A stretch of DNA of 64,000 nt, from assembly GCA_002286715.1 (NCBI GenBank), contig NSJX01000030.1, positions 290,904 to 354,903 on the forward strand. Reading direction: 5' to 3'. The notes beneath the pieces were generated by a model. The model made no database searches. It had not been told where the DNA came from and was given only the letters and a program-made list of their open reading frames with translations. Positions within the stretch are counted from its first letter, which is position 1. Each line of letters starts with the position of its first letter. The translations under genes and the position numbers were made by a program. Shown one piece after another: positions 32,432 through 49,734 of this stretch. This DNA is from Dentipellis sp. KUC8613. Taxonomy: Eukaryota > Basidiomycota > Agaricomycetes > Russulales > Hericiaceae.

Positions 32432-34337
32432 GGCGGACGGCGACCTCGTAATGGGCAAGGAAGAACCCGAAGATAATGCCCGTAAATCCAGTCTACCGGC
32501 CCCGCCGCAACAGCATACACAGACGCCCATACGCCTCGCGATCCTCCCTTCGGAAGCAAAACCCGCAGTTGGCCACCCATCCAGCAAGCGACTTCCTTGA
32601 GACTTGGGATAATAGGAAATACAGAGGAGGGTTACGAGCGTGAGTTGCGTTGCGGTCGTCGTCCAGTGTGCTGAATTTGCTTCCGAGAAACGCGACCATG
32701 CCTGCCGGGCGCATGCAACGCGGAGACCACGTTGACGGATCATCTCCATTTAACAGAGCTCGTGCATCAACACCATAGATACCAGGCAGCCACAAATCCA
32801 AGAGGCTTGTCGTGAGTAGGTGTCCAATAGAGCATGTGCCGTCTGCGGATTCAAACGGCAGGTAGTCGCTCATTGCTTGCCCACCAGTGAACCCCGAGGA
32901 GGCCACAAAATATGTCGCTCCAAGATCCCCGTCTTATCGTAGACCATACCATTGCGTCAGGCCCATGTCTGCTAAGCCATACTTGCCAGTATTGGCTTGG
33001 TGAGCATCAGCCTGCCGAATGCACTGGCACTGCAACATGTCACGCGAATGTCACACAAGCGTGACGAGTGACATACATGCAAGCAAAGAGGGATGGCGGC
33101 AGGCCATTCTTCCTGCGTGTCGCTGGTCAGTGCCTATGAAAGCTATGCAGACCTATGAGCATGAATGCGCACCAATCAATCTTCCAACTACCCAAGCCTG
33201 CACAACCTCGCTTTCGTCTCGTGGGGCCTTGCTTTTACAACTTGAAGACTGTCTCAAAGCAAACGAGAAAGCCATTTGAAGACCCAGCACAGAGTGATCG
33301 TCACGGCGAAGTTCGACTACCATCTCGCAAGATTATTGACTTCGTCAGTTAAGTGTTGCTGTCAATTCTGATGTCTGAGGACGTCCAAGTCGTGCGGAAG
33401 CCGGTGTGCCTGCAGCGTGTCCAAGAATCCCGAAAGGCAAGAAGTGCGAGAATACCGAAGATTACACGATGCTTGACAATGTCAGGAAGAATCAAAAGCA
33501 AGAGCAGAATATCAGAACGAACCAGCCGCTGTCTCTGTCTCGAGGAGTCCGCAAGTGTCAGGCCCCACAGCCTCGTGCACTATCCTCTCTCCTTCGAGTT
33601 GATATGCCCGTCTTGAGACGTCTGGGCTCTGCGAAAATTCACCAATACGATGCAGTCGACGGCGGCCGGTGACAGTGGTCAGCAGAAAGGAGAACGCCGT
33701 CGGAACGTGGTCGTTGCGGCAACTCAGATCGGCCACAAACTCAGCATCCTCCGCGGCAGCAACCAAATCCGTCCATCCAACTCCGCCGTTACGGGATGCC
33801 CCCCTCCACCGTTGCATCTCTCCTCGCTCTCTGTCTCCCCCCTCAGTCGTTTTGCTCATTTGCTCATTATTTTCTTGCATTTTCTGAAGACCGCTCCGCT
33901 CTACTTACATATCTTCAAGAGCCCGCCCTGCCGTCGTATTTGTCCGCGAGCAACAGCACGTCTCGTCACTCCCGCCCTCCGCCTTCCATCTGTTTTATGC
34001 CGATACTTTTTCCGGCAAGCCGTTGGCCGATCGTTCACCCACCAGTGTCTGAACATGTTGACCCCCTCTCGCACTATGCGGTAGAGCCTTGCATTCAAGA
34101 CGACGCAAAAATGTCACCGTGTATTGGGTTATGGCCATAGTTTTTGGGAAGCATCGGGATAGAAGGGTCGCTCGTATGTTCGAGTCATGTCTCCATCTTC
34201 CGAAGCTCCTCCATCATTTTCCATCCAGCGTCACGGGAACATTAAACTACATAGATCTCTGAGCACAATATCATACACTTCACGTGGGATCCATCGCCAT
34301 AGTATGGCAGGCGGACAGTGCAATTTCTAGCCCCTCC
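32432..34337. other. Gene-poor stretch between orphan gene and PRI2
   Basis: About 1.9 kb without a gene I can support. Minus-strand frames at 32493-32906 (137 codons) and 33512-33880 (122 codons) have fairly normal amino-acid composition, but I found no motif, signal peptide or splice partner for them. They might be decayed or lineage-specific genes. Confidence 0.35.
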
Positions 34338-36157
34338 TCATCCTGCCATCACGACATCGCCGTCCCCCGTCTTGGCTGCCTCTACCGCCGCCTTCTCGAG
34401 CTCCCGACTCCTGCTAGCATACTGGTTCGGATGTGTGATACTCTCTCCGCCGCCGACTCCTTCCCCCTTCTTCACCCCCCGGTTCGCATGGGTTATCTCA
34501 AAGACTCGAGTGCATGCAACGTGATAGTGGCCAGCCTTCACTGTGCTCAAGATCTCTGGGATGTCCGCCGACGTCAGCCCCTGAGCAGAGTACATCGATA
34601 GCAGCGCCGTTTGTAGATTGTCTGGCGAGAAGTGACGGTAGGGGCATCCATGGTTGTCCGTTGACCCCGGTTGGTCCATGGTAAGAATCTGCTGGCAACT
34701 GTGCCCGTCGTCAGTAACTCCCTCGCGGAAAGCCATGCAGCTTCTCGTACCTTTTCGCTGGATAGTTGGCGCGTTTTCCTTCAAGACCGTATGAATGACG
34801 GATATTGTACTTGTAGTTCTTGTTGAATTGATCGTCCGTGTAACCGCTAAAGGATCGCCTCCAAAATAGCATGGCTTCCTCTATGGATAGGCCGAGGACC
34901 TGCAGTGATATAGTCTCAGCTACGCGTTCCACATCGTTCTCCTTTGACATACCTTCAGGAACAAACCGTACTGCAGTCGTCCGAAATGCTTAAGATGATG
35001 ATCTCTCTTGAGGTTATCGTGCAGGTTACGCATGCATGCGGGGAAATGTTTGCGGGCGAGTTCGTCCACCATGTCGGCTTTGATTTCGTCGCCAGTAGTC
35101 GTCGCGTTCCACTCAGAGGGAACCCCGGCAAGGAAGCCCTGGGACAGGTTATTGAGCAACGGCACCAGACGGGTATCCTCATCCAGCCGCGGAAGGGCCT
35201 TTGCTGTTAGCTATATGATGTTGAGTTTGGATATATTTCCATCGACGATAGAGCATATACGCACCTCTAGAGCTTTCTCCAGATTTGATTGGAATTCTTG
35301 AAATACGATACTCGATTGGTCACGACTTGGAACGTAGGCCCACCCGCCTTTCAGGAATACACGCCGCTTTTCAACAAGATCAGGGACCCTGGTCCATTTG
35401 ACCTGCGCATATGACTGAGCTACCAGTAACACGATATGGGAAAGGCGAAATACCTTGTAATACTCTTCATCCTTGGTGCCGAGAGATGAGGACTGTAGTT
35501 GTGAAGCATACATGGCCTTTTCCTGCGGATCTACCTGGAATAACAGCAGACTTCAGAAACGATCCGCGTGAGGTCACCTTGTGCGAACCCACCTGCACCC
35601 ATGCGAAGGCTCTCGAGTTTAAGAACGCTTTGCGATCTAAGGGAGCAACTTGGCCCTCGAGATCGTATCGGACACGAAACAGCGTTGTTTCCGCCTTCAC
35701 AAAGCGTCGGCGCAATTCTTCACTGTCGTAACAATATCAAGGGGATATCAATAAACGTGGCACCCAGAACTTACGAGCGACAGAACGCTAAGCGCAGGAC
35801 GAAGTGCCCTAGATGATCTACCCTCCGCTGCGCATCTAGATCGGTCTTCGAGGTCGACGCATCCATGGGCAGGTACTTCTCGCACTGCTTGCGCGTGATG
35901 CTGCAGAGCTCGTCGAATGGACGATTACGCGCATAGCAGGACTCGATTTCTGCCAGTATGCGCAAGCGGTTCAGGGCGCAGATCTCAAATTCTTCTATCG
36001 TGACATCATCCAATGGTGGTTTATCATAACTATTCAAGCCAGAGAATTCAAGCATCTGTGGTTGAAAGGGGAATGATGCGACGCACAAGTTCAGACGGTG
36101 GGGGTATTTCAATATATCGTGTCGTTCAACCTCCGCGAACTGCCTTGACGTATTCAT
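34338..36157 (-). CDS. PRI2: DNA primase large subunit
   Basis: Large subunit of DNA polymerase alpha-primase; with Pri1 it starts RNA primers in replication. Seven exons (minus): 36157-35775, 35722-35593, 35534-35454, 35402-35265, 35210-34953, 34899-34751, 34698-34338; 499 aa, a usual length. The N-terminal region begins with PHRLNLCVASFPFQP. The C-terminal iron-sulfur domain shows all four expected cysteines: HFPACMRNLH, SCQQIL, DNHGCPYRHF and HVACTRVFE. HLKHFGRLQYGLFLKVLGLS and FWRRSF, then HSYGLEGKRANYPAKSC, are family motifs. Splicing at 34699-34750 is needed to create the second cysteine context. The last ~40 residues are a non-conserved tail. Confidence 0.95.
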
Positions 36158-36576
36158 TTTGTGACCGTTCTAGATTATGTATGGATATGCAGTTCGGTCA
36201 AGCCAGGATATTGTTGCGCTAGCGTGGAAGAGGATGGAAAACGCGTGGATTGAACGTGAACGCGTCGGTGCTTGCGCGCGGTGAACACGTTACGTCACGC
36301 GCCTGTCACAACTGAGAATCACGCCTCGCAGCTACAGCCTGCAGTGCGCAACTCAGAGGAGAAAAATATGTAACGTTCTTGAACATTCGACAGCAGCTTG
36401 CTATAAATACAGTAAAGCGCGAAGAGCGAAAGCTAGCGATGTGATACTATAATACATACCACCGACCTTATAAACCCGAATCCACGAATAAGACAAGTTT
36501 CCTCAGCATAACAGTTAACGGAAGATAAAGAAAGCGAGCAGTCAATAGTCAGATAGAAAGCTTCAGCATAACAACG
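36158..36576. other. Intergenic, PRI2 promoter side
   Basis: 419 bp between two minus-strand genes. No gene seen; AT-rich near 36400-36560, which suits the 3' end of the disordered-protein gene. Confidence 0.45.
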
Positions 36577-39500
36577 TTACGCCCGCGTGCGCATACGGGA
36601 GGCATAGGATGGCTTGTTCTTCTCGGCTTGGGGGTGGTCCTCATATGCTTCAAACGTAACTCCAGGTCTCCGCCGGCGATGTGACCCTCGATCTCTTATC
36701 TCTGCCTCTTCACGGTTTCTCCAGTCTTGCGTCGCCTGAACGGGGTCTCGCTGAGGTGGGGGCAGCTTCGGAGTAGGACTGCGTGTTGAGCCCGCGGGCG
36801 AAGTGATGACCGTGCTAGCCTGAGAAGATTGAGACAAAATCAGGAATAGGACTTCAAGATGCGTAAAAGTGACTTACCCCTCCCACTGTCCCGTCGACAG
36901 CCTCAGCAGACGCAGCGGACATTGTCCGGTTCCGCTTCGACAGCAGGCGGAAACCGAACGGATATCCAGAAGACGGCTTCTTCTCCGGCGGATGTCCTGG
37001 CACGGCCACAGGGACTGACGCCGAGCCTTTCTTGTGTGTGGGTGCTGGAGTCATCTTCCTGTAGTCCGGAGGCAATGTATTGGAGATCCCGGTGAAGGCT
37101 ACCTTGGTCTCTGGTGGCTGGGCATGCGAGTCCGGCTGCACAGGAGGTATATTGTCCCTTTTCCCTGCGGACGATTTGGACCGGAATAAGCCAAAAAAAC
37201 CACGAGGCTTCTTCGCCTCGTTCAACGACTGGGAATACGATGCCGGGATGACTGGTTCTGGAGACATCGGAAGCTTTGTATTTGACCTTGCCAGTGACGA
37301 TGGCGTCCTGAGCACATCTGGTTCCGGAGAAGGAGAAGGAATGGCCTTGCGCAGCTGAGCACGGGATGGTGCGGGGGTTGACGAGTGACCGGCTACGTCG
37401 ACGCGCCGGTATGGTGCATATGGATCGGCGGCAGGTTGAGGCTGCGTGTAGCCACGCACCGGGGCTGGTGCAGCTGCGACGCGAGGGGCCGTCGGTTGCG
37501 ACTGCGAACGCACGGGCGCTTGAGGGGGAGACATTGCAGCACTGCTAGCGGGAAGAGCTGGAGAGGGGATCGGCCCCGGCTGATGACGTCCGCTTGGCTG
37601 TCGCGCGGTAGTAGGGGCCTGCGGGCCAGTAGCGCCCGAAGGTCTACCATGCAGAGAGGATTGGCCGTTATATATAGATTGTTGCGTAGCGTGTATACCA
37701 GGAAGGATATTCTGTCCTTGTATTGGCGGGGACATGCCGGATATCAAGACAGAAGCCTGAGAAGACGGTGTCTGGCCAAGCAAAGTCGTAGAACCAGTGT
37801 CGTAGGATGGCGTCCGAGAAGTAGCCCTTGTGGTGACTGCCGGGGCTACTGGGGGGGCCATATGAGAACGCGGAGAGGGATTATTATTGTCTGATCGATG
37901 TTGCACATTAGACGAGGCACTTGGATTAGCAGAATAATGGGTATTTGCCCCCGACGGGGCGTCTAGATGAGTATGGGTAGGCTGAGATGGGTATCCAGAC
38001 GGAGCAGGGTATGCCGGCTGCGCCACATTACGCGACGACTGGGGGGGAGATATATACCGTGACGGATCATTAGCATGCGAGTCATATCCAGCGGGAGGAA
38101 GATATTGTGCAGACGGAACTGGTGTTTGTTGAGAGACTTGTGCAGGCTCTCGCGGGGGAGTATTCTGCGACACGGATCGCGCGTGGTACCCAGGCGAAGG
38201 CGTTTTAGTCGACTTCGGCGAGCGGGGATCATACCAGGGAACAGACGGGCCATATGGTCCAGAATGAGGATTACCATTCGCCTCCTGCTTCGTGCCACGT
38301 TCCTTAGCTACTGCTTCATGCGAGTTCTGCCTCGGTGGCTGAGAATATTGAGGCATTTCGGAGGAACCTTGGTACTGCGGCTGTGGTATCGAACGCTGAC
38401 CATCCTCATGTATCGGAAAGGACGAAGCTGGGTCTACGTGACCTCTTCTCGACCCATTCGATGGCGTAGTTGCCACACCATGAGGCACACCGTTAGCATG
38501 CCCGTGATTACCAGCCGAGGGCGGCGTCAAGTGCGCATGCTTGGGAAGGGTCTGGTCAAAAGCAGTAGTTGGGGAGTGTCTTGCTGGCCCGTGGGCATGA
38601 TGAGAACCTGCAGACGGTGCATTTGCGTAGTAGGCTTCTGGAGGTGCAAGATGATCTCTCTGAGACTGGTAAGGAGTCGAATGGGTTTGAGGAGGGGGTG
38701 GGGCTGGTTGAGTAACGCTGCTATACGCATGACCCTCGTACGATGGTCTCTCCCGCGATGGTCCTGACGACGGAATGTAAGGGCTTGGCGTGTGACTGCG
38801 AGCTTCGTTCGAGGGTACACGTGTAGCGGATACTGGAGGAGAAAGAAGGCTCGACTGCAAGACTTCGTGATAGTCCTCATGAGGCACACTCGAAGGATAG
38901 CCACTTGTGTGTTGTTGAGGGACCGAGGTCCCATGGTTGTGGTGCTCAGACGAACTTTGGTGTACAGCAGCCGGACGGACTGGCGGCTGAACTGCAGCTC
39001 GGGCTTGGGAAGGCTGGTGTTGAGCTCCCCCCTGCGAGCGAGAGGGAGGTCGAACGGGATACGTTGGATCTTGAGAAGGGTATCTGTGCGGGTTTCCCGT
39101 CGAGGGCATGGGAACATTCTGCCCATGCTCAGCCGTTAGGTGATCGGAAGGACCTTGAGCGGCCCGTATACTGACAGCTTGAGGCGGTGGGCTTATCAAA
39201 TCGACACGCGGAGGAGGGATGGGTAGAGGCGCAGGCGATGGGGGTTGGGGGGTCCCAAGGGGGGTAGCGTACTGACTATCTGGTGGTTTGGGGGTTGCAG
39301 TATCTCCCGAGCGACTGAACAGCCAATGGCTGAAACCACTCTTATGCTATCAAAGAAGATACGTTATGAACAAGTAGTAAATCGGTGGTAGACCAGACAA
39401 CAAACCTCGTGCTTGACCTGCGAGTTTACAGCAGGCTGCGGTGCGTTCGATGTCGTTCTTGTACGCCCATGACGACTAGACGGGTCCCCGCTATAGCCAG

Positions 39501-40920
39501 CGGCTCTAGTGTCCTGCAAATTGGCATGCTAGGTGCAGCATATTTAGGTTCAGAATGATGTAAGAGAATAACCAAAACACACGCGATCTTTTTGGCTAGC
39601 TCTCTCATTATCACTCGCTGAAGTTGCGTATCCAGGTGGGTATGGAATGGCTTCGCTGCGTGACTTCGAATGCTTCGACCGCTTTGGAAGTTCGGAGGTT
39701 TGCTCGGGTAATTGACGAGACGCCTGAGGAGGTGTTGTGTGCCTGCGCGTCTCTCTCGAGTTGGTGGGGACATTCTCTGAGCGGTGCATCAATACCTGAC
39801 CATGCACAGCAGACTGCGAAACCGGGACTGCGAACTCGCGATGATGTCCCGTAGACATACCCGCAACCTGATCACAATTGCTTGTAAACAGGACCAAGGC
39901 TTAGAGCGTCAAGGAACTCACCTCAGGTCTTGGCTCTGCCGAGGGATCTCGATGCCTATGCTGAGGGAGTCGACCCAACTTTCGCAGTGAGTTATCAGAC
40001 TCGTCAGAATCTTTATGGCGCGTATGTTGCGTGTGCGAAAGCAGGTGAGGCAGCAAGCCTCGCTTTTTGGCCTGCTCAAGGATTCGTTCCCGCTCCCGCA
40101 CTTCTTCCTTTCCTGGGTCTACGCGTACCCGCTCGGCCCTCGCCCTCTGCTCCTGCATCCTTTCGTCATCCTTCCGCCGTTCCTCCTTGTCCTTGCGACG
40201 CTGCTCCTTGTCACGGCGCTTCTCTTCTTGACGTCGGTTTTCTTGTTCGTTGGCATGTGTTAGCTGGTATTCTTCCTGCAGACGTCTATCCTCTCTTCTA
40301 CGTTCCTTATCCTTTGCCTTGTCGGCGTCCTTGCTTCGTTCTGGCTTGCTCTCGTGTCTCTTCTGAGATGGAGTTTCCTGTACAGGGGGAGGCCAATAAA
40401 GCGGACCAGCCGATGACGTGCCGGCTGTCGCAGCAGCCACGGATGGAAGCTGTGTTCGATGTCGAGAGCTCTTGTGCTCCCCAGTGGCACGCAGTCTGTC
40501 CGCAGACGGTTGATTCGACCTGTCTGCGGAGGTGGACCGGATAGGGTAAGTGCGGGAGTCATAAGTCGGCTGTTCTGGGTACTTGTGAGGCCGAGATGAA
40601 GAAGACACGGGCACCGCAGTGCTCGAGGAGGCAACCTTAGCGGAGGATGTAGGGGGAAGCTGGACCGAAGATGAATGGGTATGACGCGACGGCTTGGATC
40701 TGGAGGGAACGGTGTCATAGCGGTGGGCTGATGTGAGTGGGTGTGAAGGTATATCGGAAACATAACCACCGCCGGCGGGATGTTTGGAGTCAGACTTGGA
40801 CTTGGAGCGAGACGAGGAAGTGTGCGGGAGCTTGGAGGAAGAATGGACTGGAGGGCGGTCCGAGTCGTATTCGCGTTCACGTCCATCGGCTTTCCTGTGT
40901 TTGTGCGAGCTCATAGTCAA
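36577..40920 (-). CDS. Very long disordered Pro/Ser-rich protein
   Basis: Predicted 1367-aa protein, function unknown. Exons (minus): 40920-39922, 39867-39583, 39513-39406, 39346-36878, 36819-36577; all introns canonical and in phase. Residues 1-200 are Ser/His/Arg-rich. Residues about 205-310 form a strongly charged segment likely to be a long helix or coiled coil (KDKERRREDRRLQEEYQL, then RRKDDERMQEQRARAERVRV). From ~330 to ~1200 the protein is almost wholly Pro, Ser, Gln, His and Tyr, without repeats of fixed length. Near the end it has a more ordered, basic patch (KKPRGFFGLFRSKSSAGKRD, then GYPFGFRLLSKRNRTMS). No catalytic or membrane motif was seen. The start is the first Met of the open frame; a second at 40914 is close. 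It might be a scaffold or condensate-forming protein, but this is only inference. Confidence 0.75.
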
Positions 40921-41738
40921 GTGTTAGGGGCGGGCCAGGACGGCCGCAACACCCTGCAGCTGGTGACTTTATGGAGGAGGAGGAACAGGAGGAACAGGCT
41001 TGCTCCCATGAGGCCGGCCTCCATTTCCCTTTCGGTGCACACGCGCCCTCCCAGCGCCTTGCATTGTCCACTTCTCCGCCAGAACATTCCGCATCAAGTT
41101 ATCTCCTTTAGAAATCTGTATTCATTCTGCCTCTACGCTACAGTAGTACTAGGTAGAAGCCGGTACCTACACGAATCTATATGTATGCCGCGACGTGAGT
41201 ACAGCAGTCCCAAGGACGAATCTGCCAGACAATAACCACGCAAGGGCGCCCAAGGGTAACGGGAGGCCTGCCCAGCTCCAAGACGAAGCAGAGCAGAACC
41301 CGTCACCACCTGGTTTGATCTTACACGAATTTGACTCATTACCGACAGTAGGACAGCACAAAGGCTGATGGAGGCCGAACCTCCCTGTCGAGACAATTTA
41401 AGGATCGTGTGGGGATAAAAGAGAGAAGCGAAGAAAAGACTCAGAGTGTTCAGACGTGCGAGAGAGCAGAACAAAAGCAAGACGTAGGAATTGGGAGGAG
41501 AGAAGGATAGAGGACGAGAACAAAGGGAAAGATTTATATCGTGGCGCGGGGATGACTAACGGCTGGACCCACGGCCGCGGCCGAAGCGTGTTCGCACCCG
41601 CCGTCTTTTGCGCCTGTATCAGCAAGTCCCTTTACCATTACCGCCCTGTCCTCCCCTCCCTTCCCATCCTACCCCGGTGTCGTTCCTCAGGCTGCTTTCC
41701 TTGTCCTCCCAGCAGCGTTCTGAGTATACCAGCATATC
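40921..41738. other. Divergent intergenic region
   Basis: 818 bp between the starts of the disordered-protein gene and UBP15. No gene seen; it holds both promoters. TTTATATC near 41532 is a possible TATA-like site. Confidence 0.5.
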
Positions 41739-46043
<4,305 letters not shown>

Positions 46044-46318
46044 GTGTGGACAGTAAACGATACAAATAGTAATGCGTCTGTTTTACCCTATAGACTCGCC
46101 GTTGGGTAGGGTTGATATTGCTGAGTGGCTCTTATTCGTAGTATGTCATCATTGTACTCGTATCTCTTAACCCAGATTGTTATCCGCCGGACTGTCACTG
46201 TCTTGTCTTATGATACATCGTACACGGAAAGGATCCTCCAATCACACATCGAGCAGCGCGACTCGGACTCGGCCATGAATATTGCGAGAAGCAAGAATAA
46301 CAGCAGGATAGAGTAGGA

Positions 46319-47213
46319 CTACTTTCGTTTTTTGAGCTTTTTGGCGGACTGGGGAGAAACGACACGTCAGAGCGCTCGCGACACGCGGCGTGGGGAACAC
46401 GACGTACTTTTCCAGGTGTGCGTGGCGTTGCGGGCGTCGACGGTGCCTCGCCGTCGCTCGAGACGACGCTCTCAGCGCCTGCGCTGGGTGGAGGGGCGAG
46501 TCCGTTCGTAGAGGCAGCAGTGGAAGGAGTGGGGGGCGCGTTTGATGTCTTCGGCGGCGCGGGAGTTGTAGGCGGGGGCATGAGGGGGGCAGCGATTCTG
46601 TGCTTGCTTTTCTTAGAGTACTTGACCTCTGCGGGAATGTCAGATACCGATCTATGTACAGGGAAAATTAGCGCACCGATGTCATGTCGGGCTTGGGGGA
46701 TCTGTTCAAAGACACCGCGCGTTTTCTCATTTGCAAGCATCTCGCTGGCAGTCGCGAAAATGATCTGGCCCCAGCCCTCAACAAACGTGTTGGCCTCTGC
46801 ATGCACCTCCATGATCTCTGCCTCGAGCTCCTTCTCGGCCGCGAGGAGGCTGTTCCATAGTTCGTCGCCGATGGAGCCTTTTTGGAGGAGATTCTGCAGC
46901 GCGGGTTTGTCCTCACGGATGCGGAGGATACGGGTGACATCGGTCATTGCGCGGCGGACTAGGGCGGCCTTGAGGAGCTGATCAGGGGCTGGCGGGTCCT
47001 GCTTTTGCAACAGGGTGACATAGACATCGCGTTCGAGATGCCGCGGAAAGTAGGGCTCGATGGCCTTGGCTGCAGGGCGTGTTAGGGCGATCAGTGGCGG
47101 ACAAATTGAAATATGGGCGTACAGGCAAGGCGGTTGCGGTAGTAGCGGCCAAAGATGGCGAGACTGCCAAAGAGAAGGACGACGTAGAGGACGGGGACCA
47201 AGACGGAGGCCAT
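46319..47213 (-). CDS. SEC66: ER translocation protein SEC66 (Sec71)
   Basis: Subunit of the Sec62/Sec63 complex (with Sec63, Sec62, Sec72) for post-translational import into the ER. Exons (minus): 47213-47123, 47069-46408, 46348-46319; 260 aa. The N-terminal signal anchor is clear (ASVLVPVLYVVLLFGSLAIF). The conserved cytosolic part follows: EPYFPRHLERDVYVTLLQ, LLKAALVRRAMTDVTRILRI, LQKGSIGDELWNSLLAAEKE, ANTFVEGWGQIIFATASEM. The C-terminal ~90 residues are Pro/Thr/Ala-rich and end in the basic KKLKKRK. A 48-nt stretch (46629-46676) has canonical intron ends and a CTGAC branch site but is also open in frame, so a 244-aa form is possible. It is divergent from citrate synthase and convergent with UBP15. 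Confidence 0.93.
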
Positions 47214-47624
47214 CGATGGCTGGATGGAGGATGGCGTGGACTGGACTCTTCTGCGCTGGCAGACGCGGCGGGGTCACGTTACCCGGGTTGTTTGTGCGTG
47301 TGTGGGCCGAGACTCAGAGGGCGCCAAGGGAGAGACAAGTGGCATGTGATGTGGACAGCGCTGAGCAGGAAAGCTGCCCTGAGATGCCGACGCGGATGAT
47401 CTTTGGACGACGGCGGACTGGTCGAGCACAGAAGGTGCCGAGCTGGCAAAGAGTTGGGGCGGCGGGGAAGTTTGGAGAAATTGAGGGGCCCCGCAACACG
47501 AGACGAGTCTGTTGCCCCGGCTATAACGCAAACACATGTCCTTCCGTTGGCGTCTAGGCCGCTGTACCCCAACCCCTTATAAGCCCCTTTCAATCACCAA
47601 CCGCTCTTGTCTGTCTCCTCCACA
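47214..47624. promoter_or_regulatory. Shared SEC66/CIT1 divergent promoter region
   Basis: 411 bp between the two start codons. TTATAAG at 47577-47583, about 42 bp before the CIT1 ATG, is a weak TATA-like site. No gene seen inside. Confidence 0.5.
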
Positions 47625-49734
47625 ATGTTTCGTCGCGTGCATAATCTCCGGCCTCGCTGCTTCGCCACCGCAAATGTCTCTCCAAGGAGACTTGCATCTA
47701 CTAAGGTGTGTCCATCGCGAGATCATAGCCGGAAGCAGTATGTAATGCGTAGCTGCAGACGTTGAAGGAGACCCTTCAAGAGGTCATCCCGGCGAAACAG
47801 GAGCAGCTCAAGAACATCGTACGTGCTGCCTGTGTTTGTGTGACCTGCTTGTCTCATTGAGTGCCGTGTAGAAAGCGAAGCACTCGCAGACTGTCGTCGG
47901 TGATGTCAAGGTTGAGAACATCATCGGCGGCATGCGTGGGCTCAAGGCAATGCTTTGGGAGGCATCCGTGCTTGATCCCTATGAGGTGTGCATTCATGCT
48001 ATCGAGCGATATTCTCGTCCTGAATTAGATGTGATCAGGGCATTCGTTTCCACGGCCTGAGCATTCCCGACTGCCAAAAGCAGCTGCCAGCCGCACCCGG
48101 AGGCAAGGAGATTATCGCCGAGAGCATGCTCTGGCTTCTGCTCACAGGCAAGGTCCCAACTGAGGCCGAGACACGCCAGTTGTCTCGCGAGCTCGCCGAG
48201 AAAGGCGACCTCCCCGCCTATGTCGAGCGCCTCATCGACTCGTGAGTCTTCCTCGTGCCAAGATGCGGATCAGTCCTTAGGGGTTGACGCGCCTCGACCA
48301 GTCTCCCCACATCTCTCCACCCCATGACACAGCTCAGCATGGGTGTCGCGGCGCTCAACCACGACAGTGTCTTCCAGGCACAGTACGAGAAGGGTATGAA
48401 GAAGGCGGAGTACTGGGAGTACACCCTCGAGGATTGCATTAACCTCATCGCGCGCCTTCCTGCTCTCGCCGCTCGGATTTATCGCAACGTGTATAAGTCC
48501 GGTTCGGACATTCCAGCCATCAACAAGGACCTCGATCTTGTTGGTAACTACTCGAACATGCTCGGCTACGGCGCAAACCACGACCTCACGGAATACCTCC
48601 GGCTCTACATCTCGATTCACGGTGACCATGAGGGCGGTAACGCGTCTGCACATACCGCGCGTGAGTGTCCTGCTACCGCGAAGATGAGCTCTGCTGACAT
48701 GTATTCGGCGACAGATCTCGTCAGCTCGACGCTGTCAGATCCGTACATCTCATACTCCGCTGCGCTCTGCGCTCTGGCCGGACCTCTTCACGGGTTGGTC
48801 TCATTTCGATAATCACGTGCATCTTTACTGACAATTCCCCCTTACAGTCTTGCCAACCAAGAGGTCCTGCGCTGGCAGTTGGCCATGCAGAAGGAGCTCG
48901 GCGATAACATCACGCACGAGCATATCAAGGAGTACCTCTGGAAGACCTTGAAGAGTGGCCAGGTCGTCCCTGGGTATGTCTGTCGCTCGTGTGACCAGAA
49001 TTGCAAGGCTAATTTATAACATTCAGTTACGGCCACGGTGTCCTCCGCAAGTCGGACCCGCGCTTCATTGCGCTGCAAGAGTTCTGCGACACTCGCCCCG
49101 ATCTGCTCAAGAGCCCGACCATTCAGATGGTTAAGAAGGTATGCATCTGTCTTGTTGACATATTGCGTCGTTCTGATTGGCTATCTAGACCTTCGAGGTT
49201 GCGCCTGGTGTCCTCATGGAGCACGGCAAGGTAAGCGCAGGCCACTCTTCTCCTAGAATATCTGATCTAATTTATTATTCTCGTAGACGAAGAACCCGTG
49301 GCCAAACGTTGATGCCGCTTCAGGTTTGTATTTTATATGCCACCTTTACGTGGCTCGGTGTTTATCTCTTCCTCCAGGATGCGTTCTCTACCACTATGGC
49401 TTGACCGAGTTCAAGGTATGTTTTCACTGTTTTACACGTCGTGCGCCGTGATTTACGCGTCACCTTCACAGTACTACACTGTTATCTTCGGTGTGTCGCG
49501 AGCTCTCGGTGCTCTCACCCAGCTTGTCTGGGCCCGTGGTACGTACAGCTCTATTATAAGACACTCGCGTCATTGCTAAAGCCGTTTATCAGCTCTCGGC
49601 CTGCCCCTGGAACGACCAAAATGTAACGTTTCTCCCATATCTCGTACACATGACGACACTAACACGGCCGTGACTCGACAGCGATCTCGATGGACGTCCT
49701 CGAGAAGCTCATCGCGACGAGCCAGAACCCGTGA
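47625..49734 (+). CDS. CIT1: Mitochondrial citrate synthase
   Basis: Condenses acetyl-CoA and oxaloacetate to citrate, the entry step of the TCA cycle. Fourteen exons: 47625-47705, 47759-47818, 47872-47985, 48039-48241, 48302-48660, 48715-48793, 48848-48973, 49027-49138, 49189-49230, 49287-49323, 49378-49415, 49472-49538, 49593-49622, 49682-49734; 466 aa. The basic N-terminus [20 protein letters not shown] is a typical matrix presequence. Key motifs: [14 protein letters not shown], the catalytic-His region [32 protein letters not shown], and [15 protein letters not shown] with the second catalytic His. [14 protein letters not shown] carries the catalytic Asp, and [20 protein letters not shown] is near the end. 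Many exons are very small (30-67 nt) towards the 3' end. No peroxisomal SKL-type end is present, so the mitochondrial form is meant. Confidence 0.95.

Noticed and set aside
32493..33880. Minus-strand frames 32493-32906 and 33512-33880 as genes
   Set aside because: Composition is not absurd, but there is no motif, splice partner or promoter support; left as uncertain intergenic sequence.
37385..38767. Plus-strand frames inside the disordered-protein gene
   Set aside because: Arg-rich mirror images of Pro/Ser-rich coding sequence on the minus strand.
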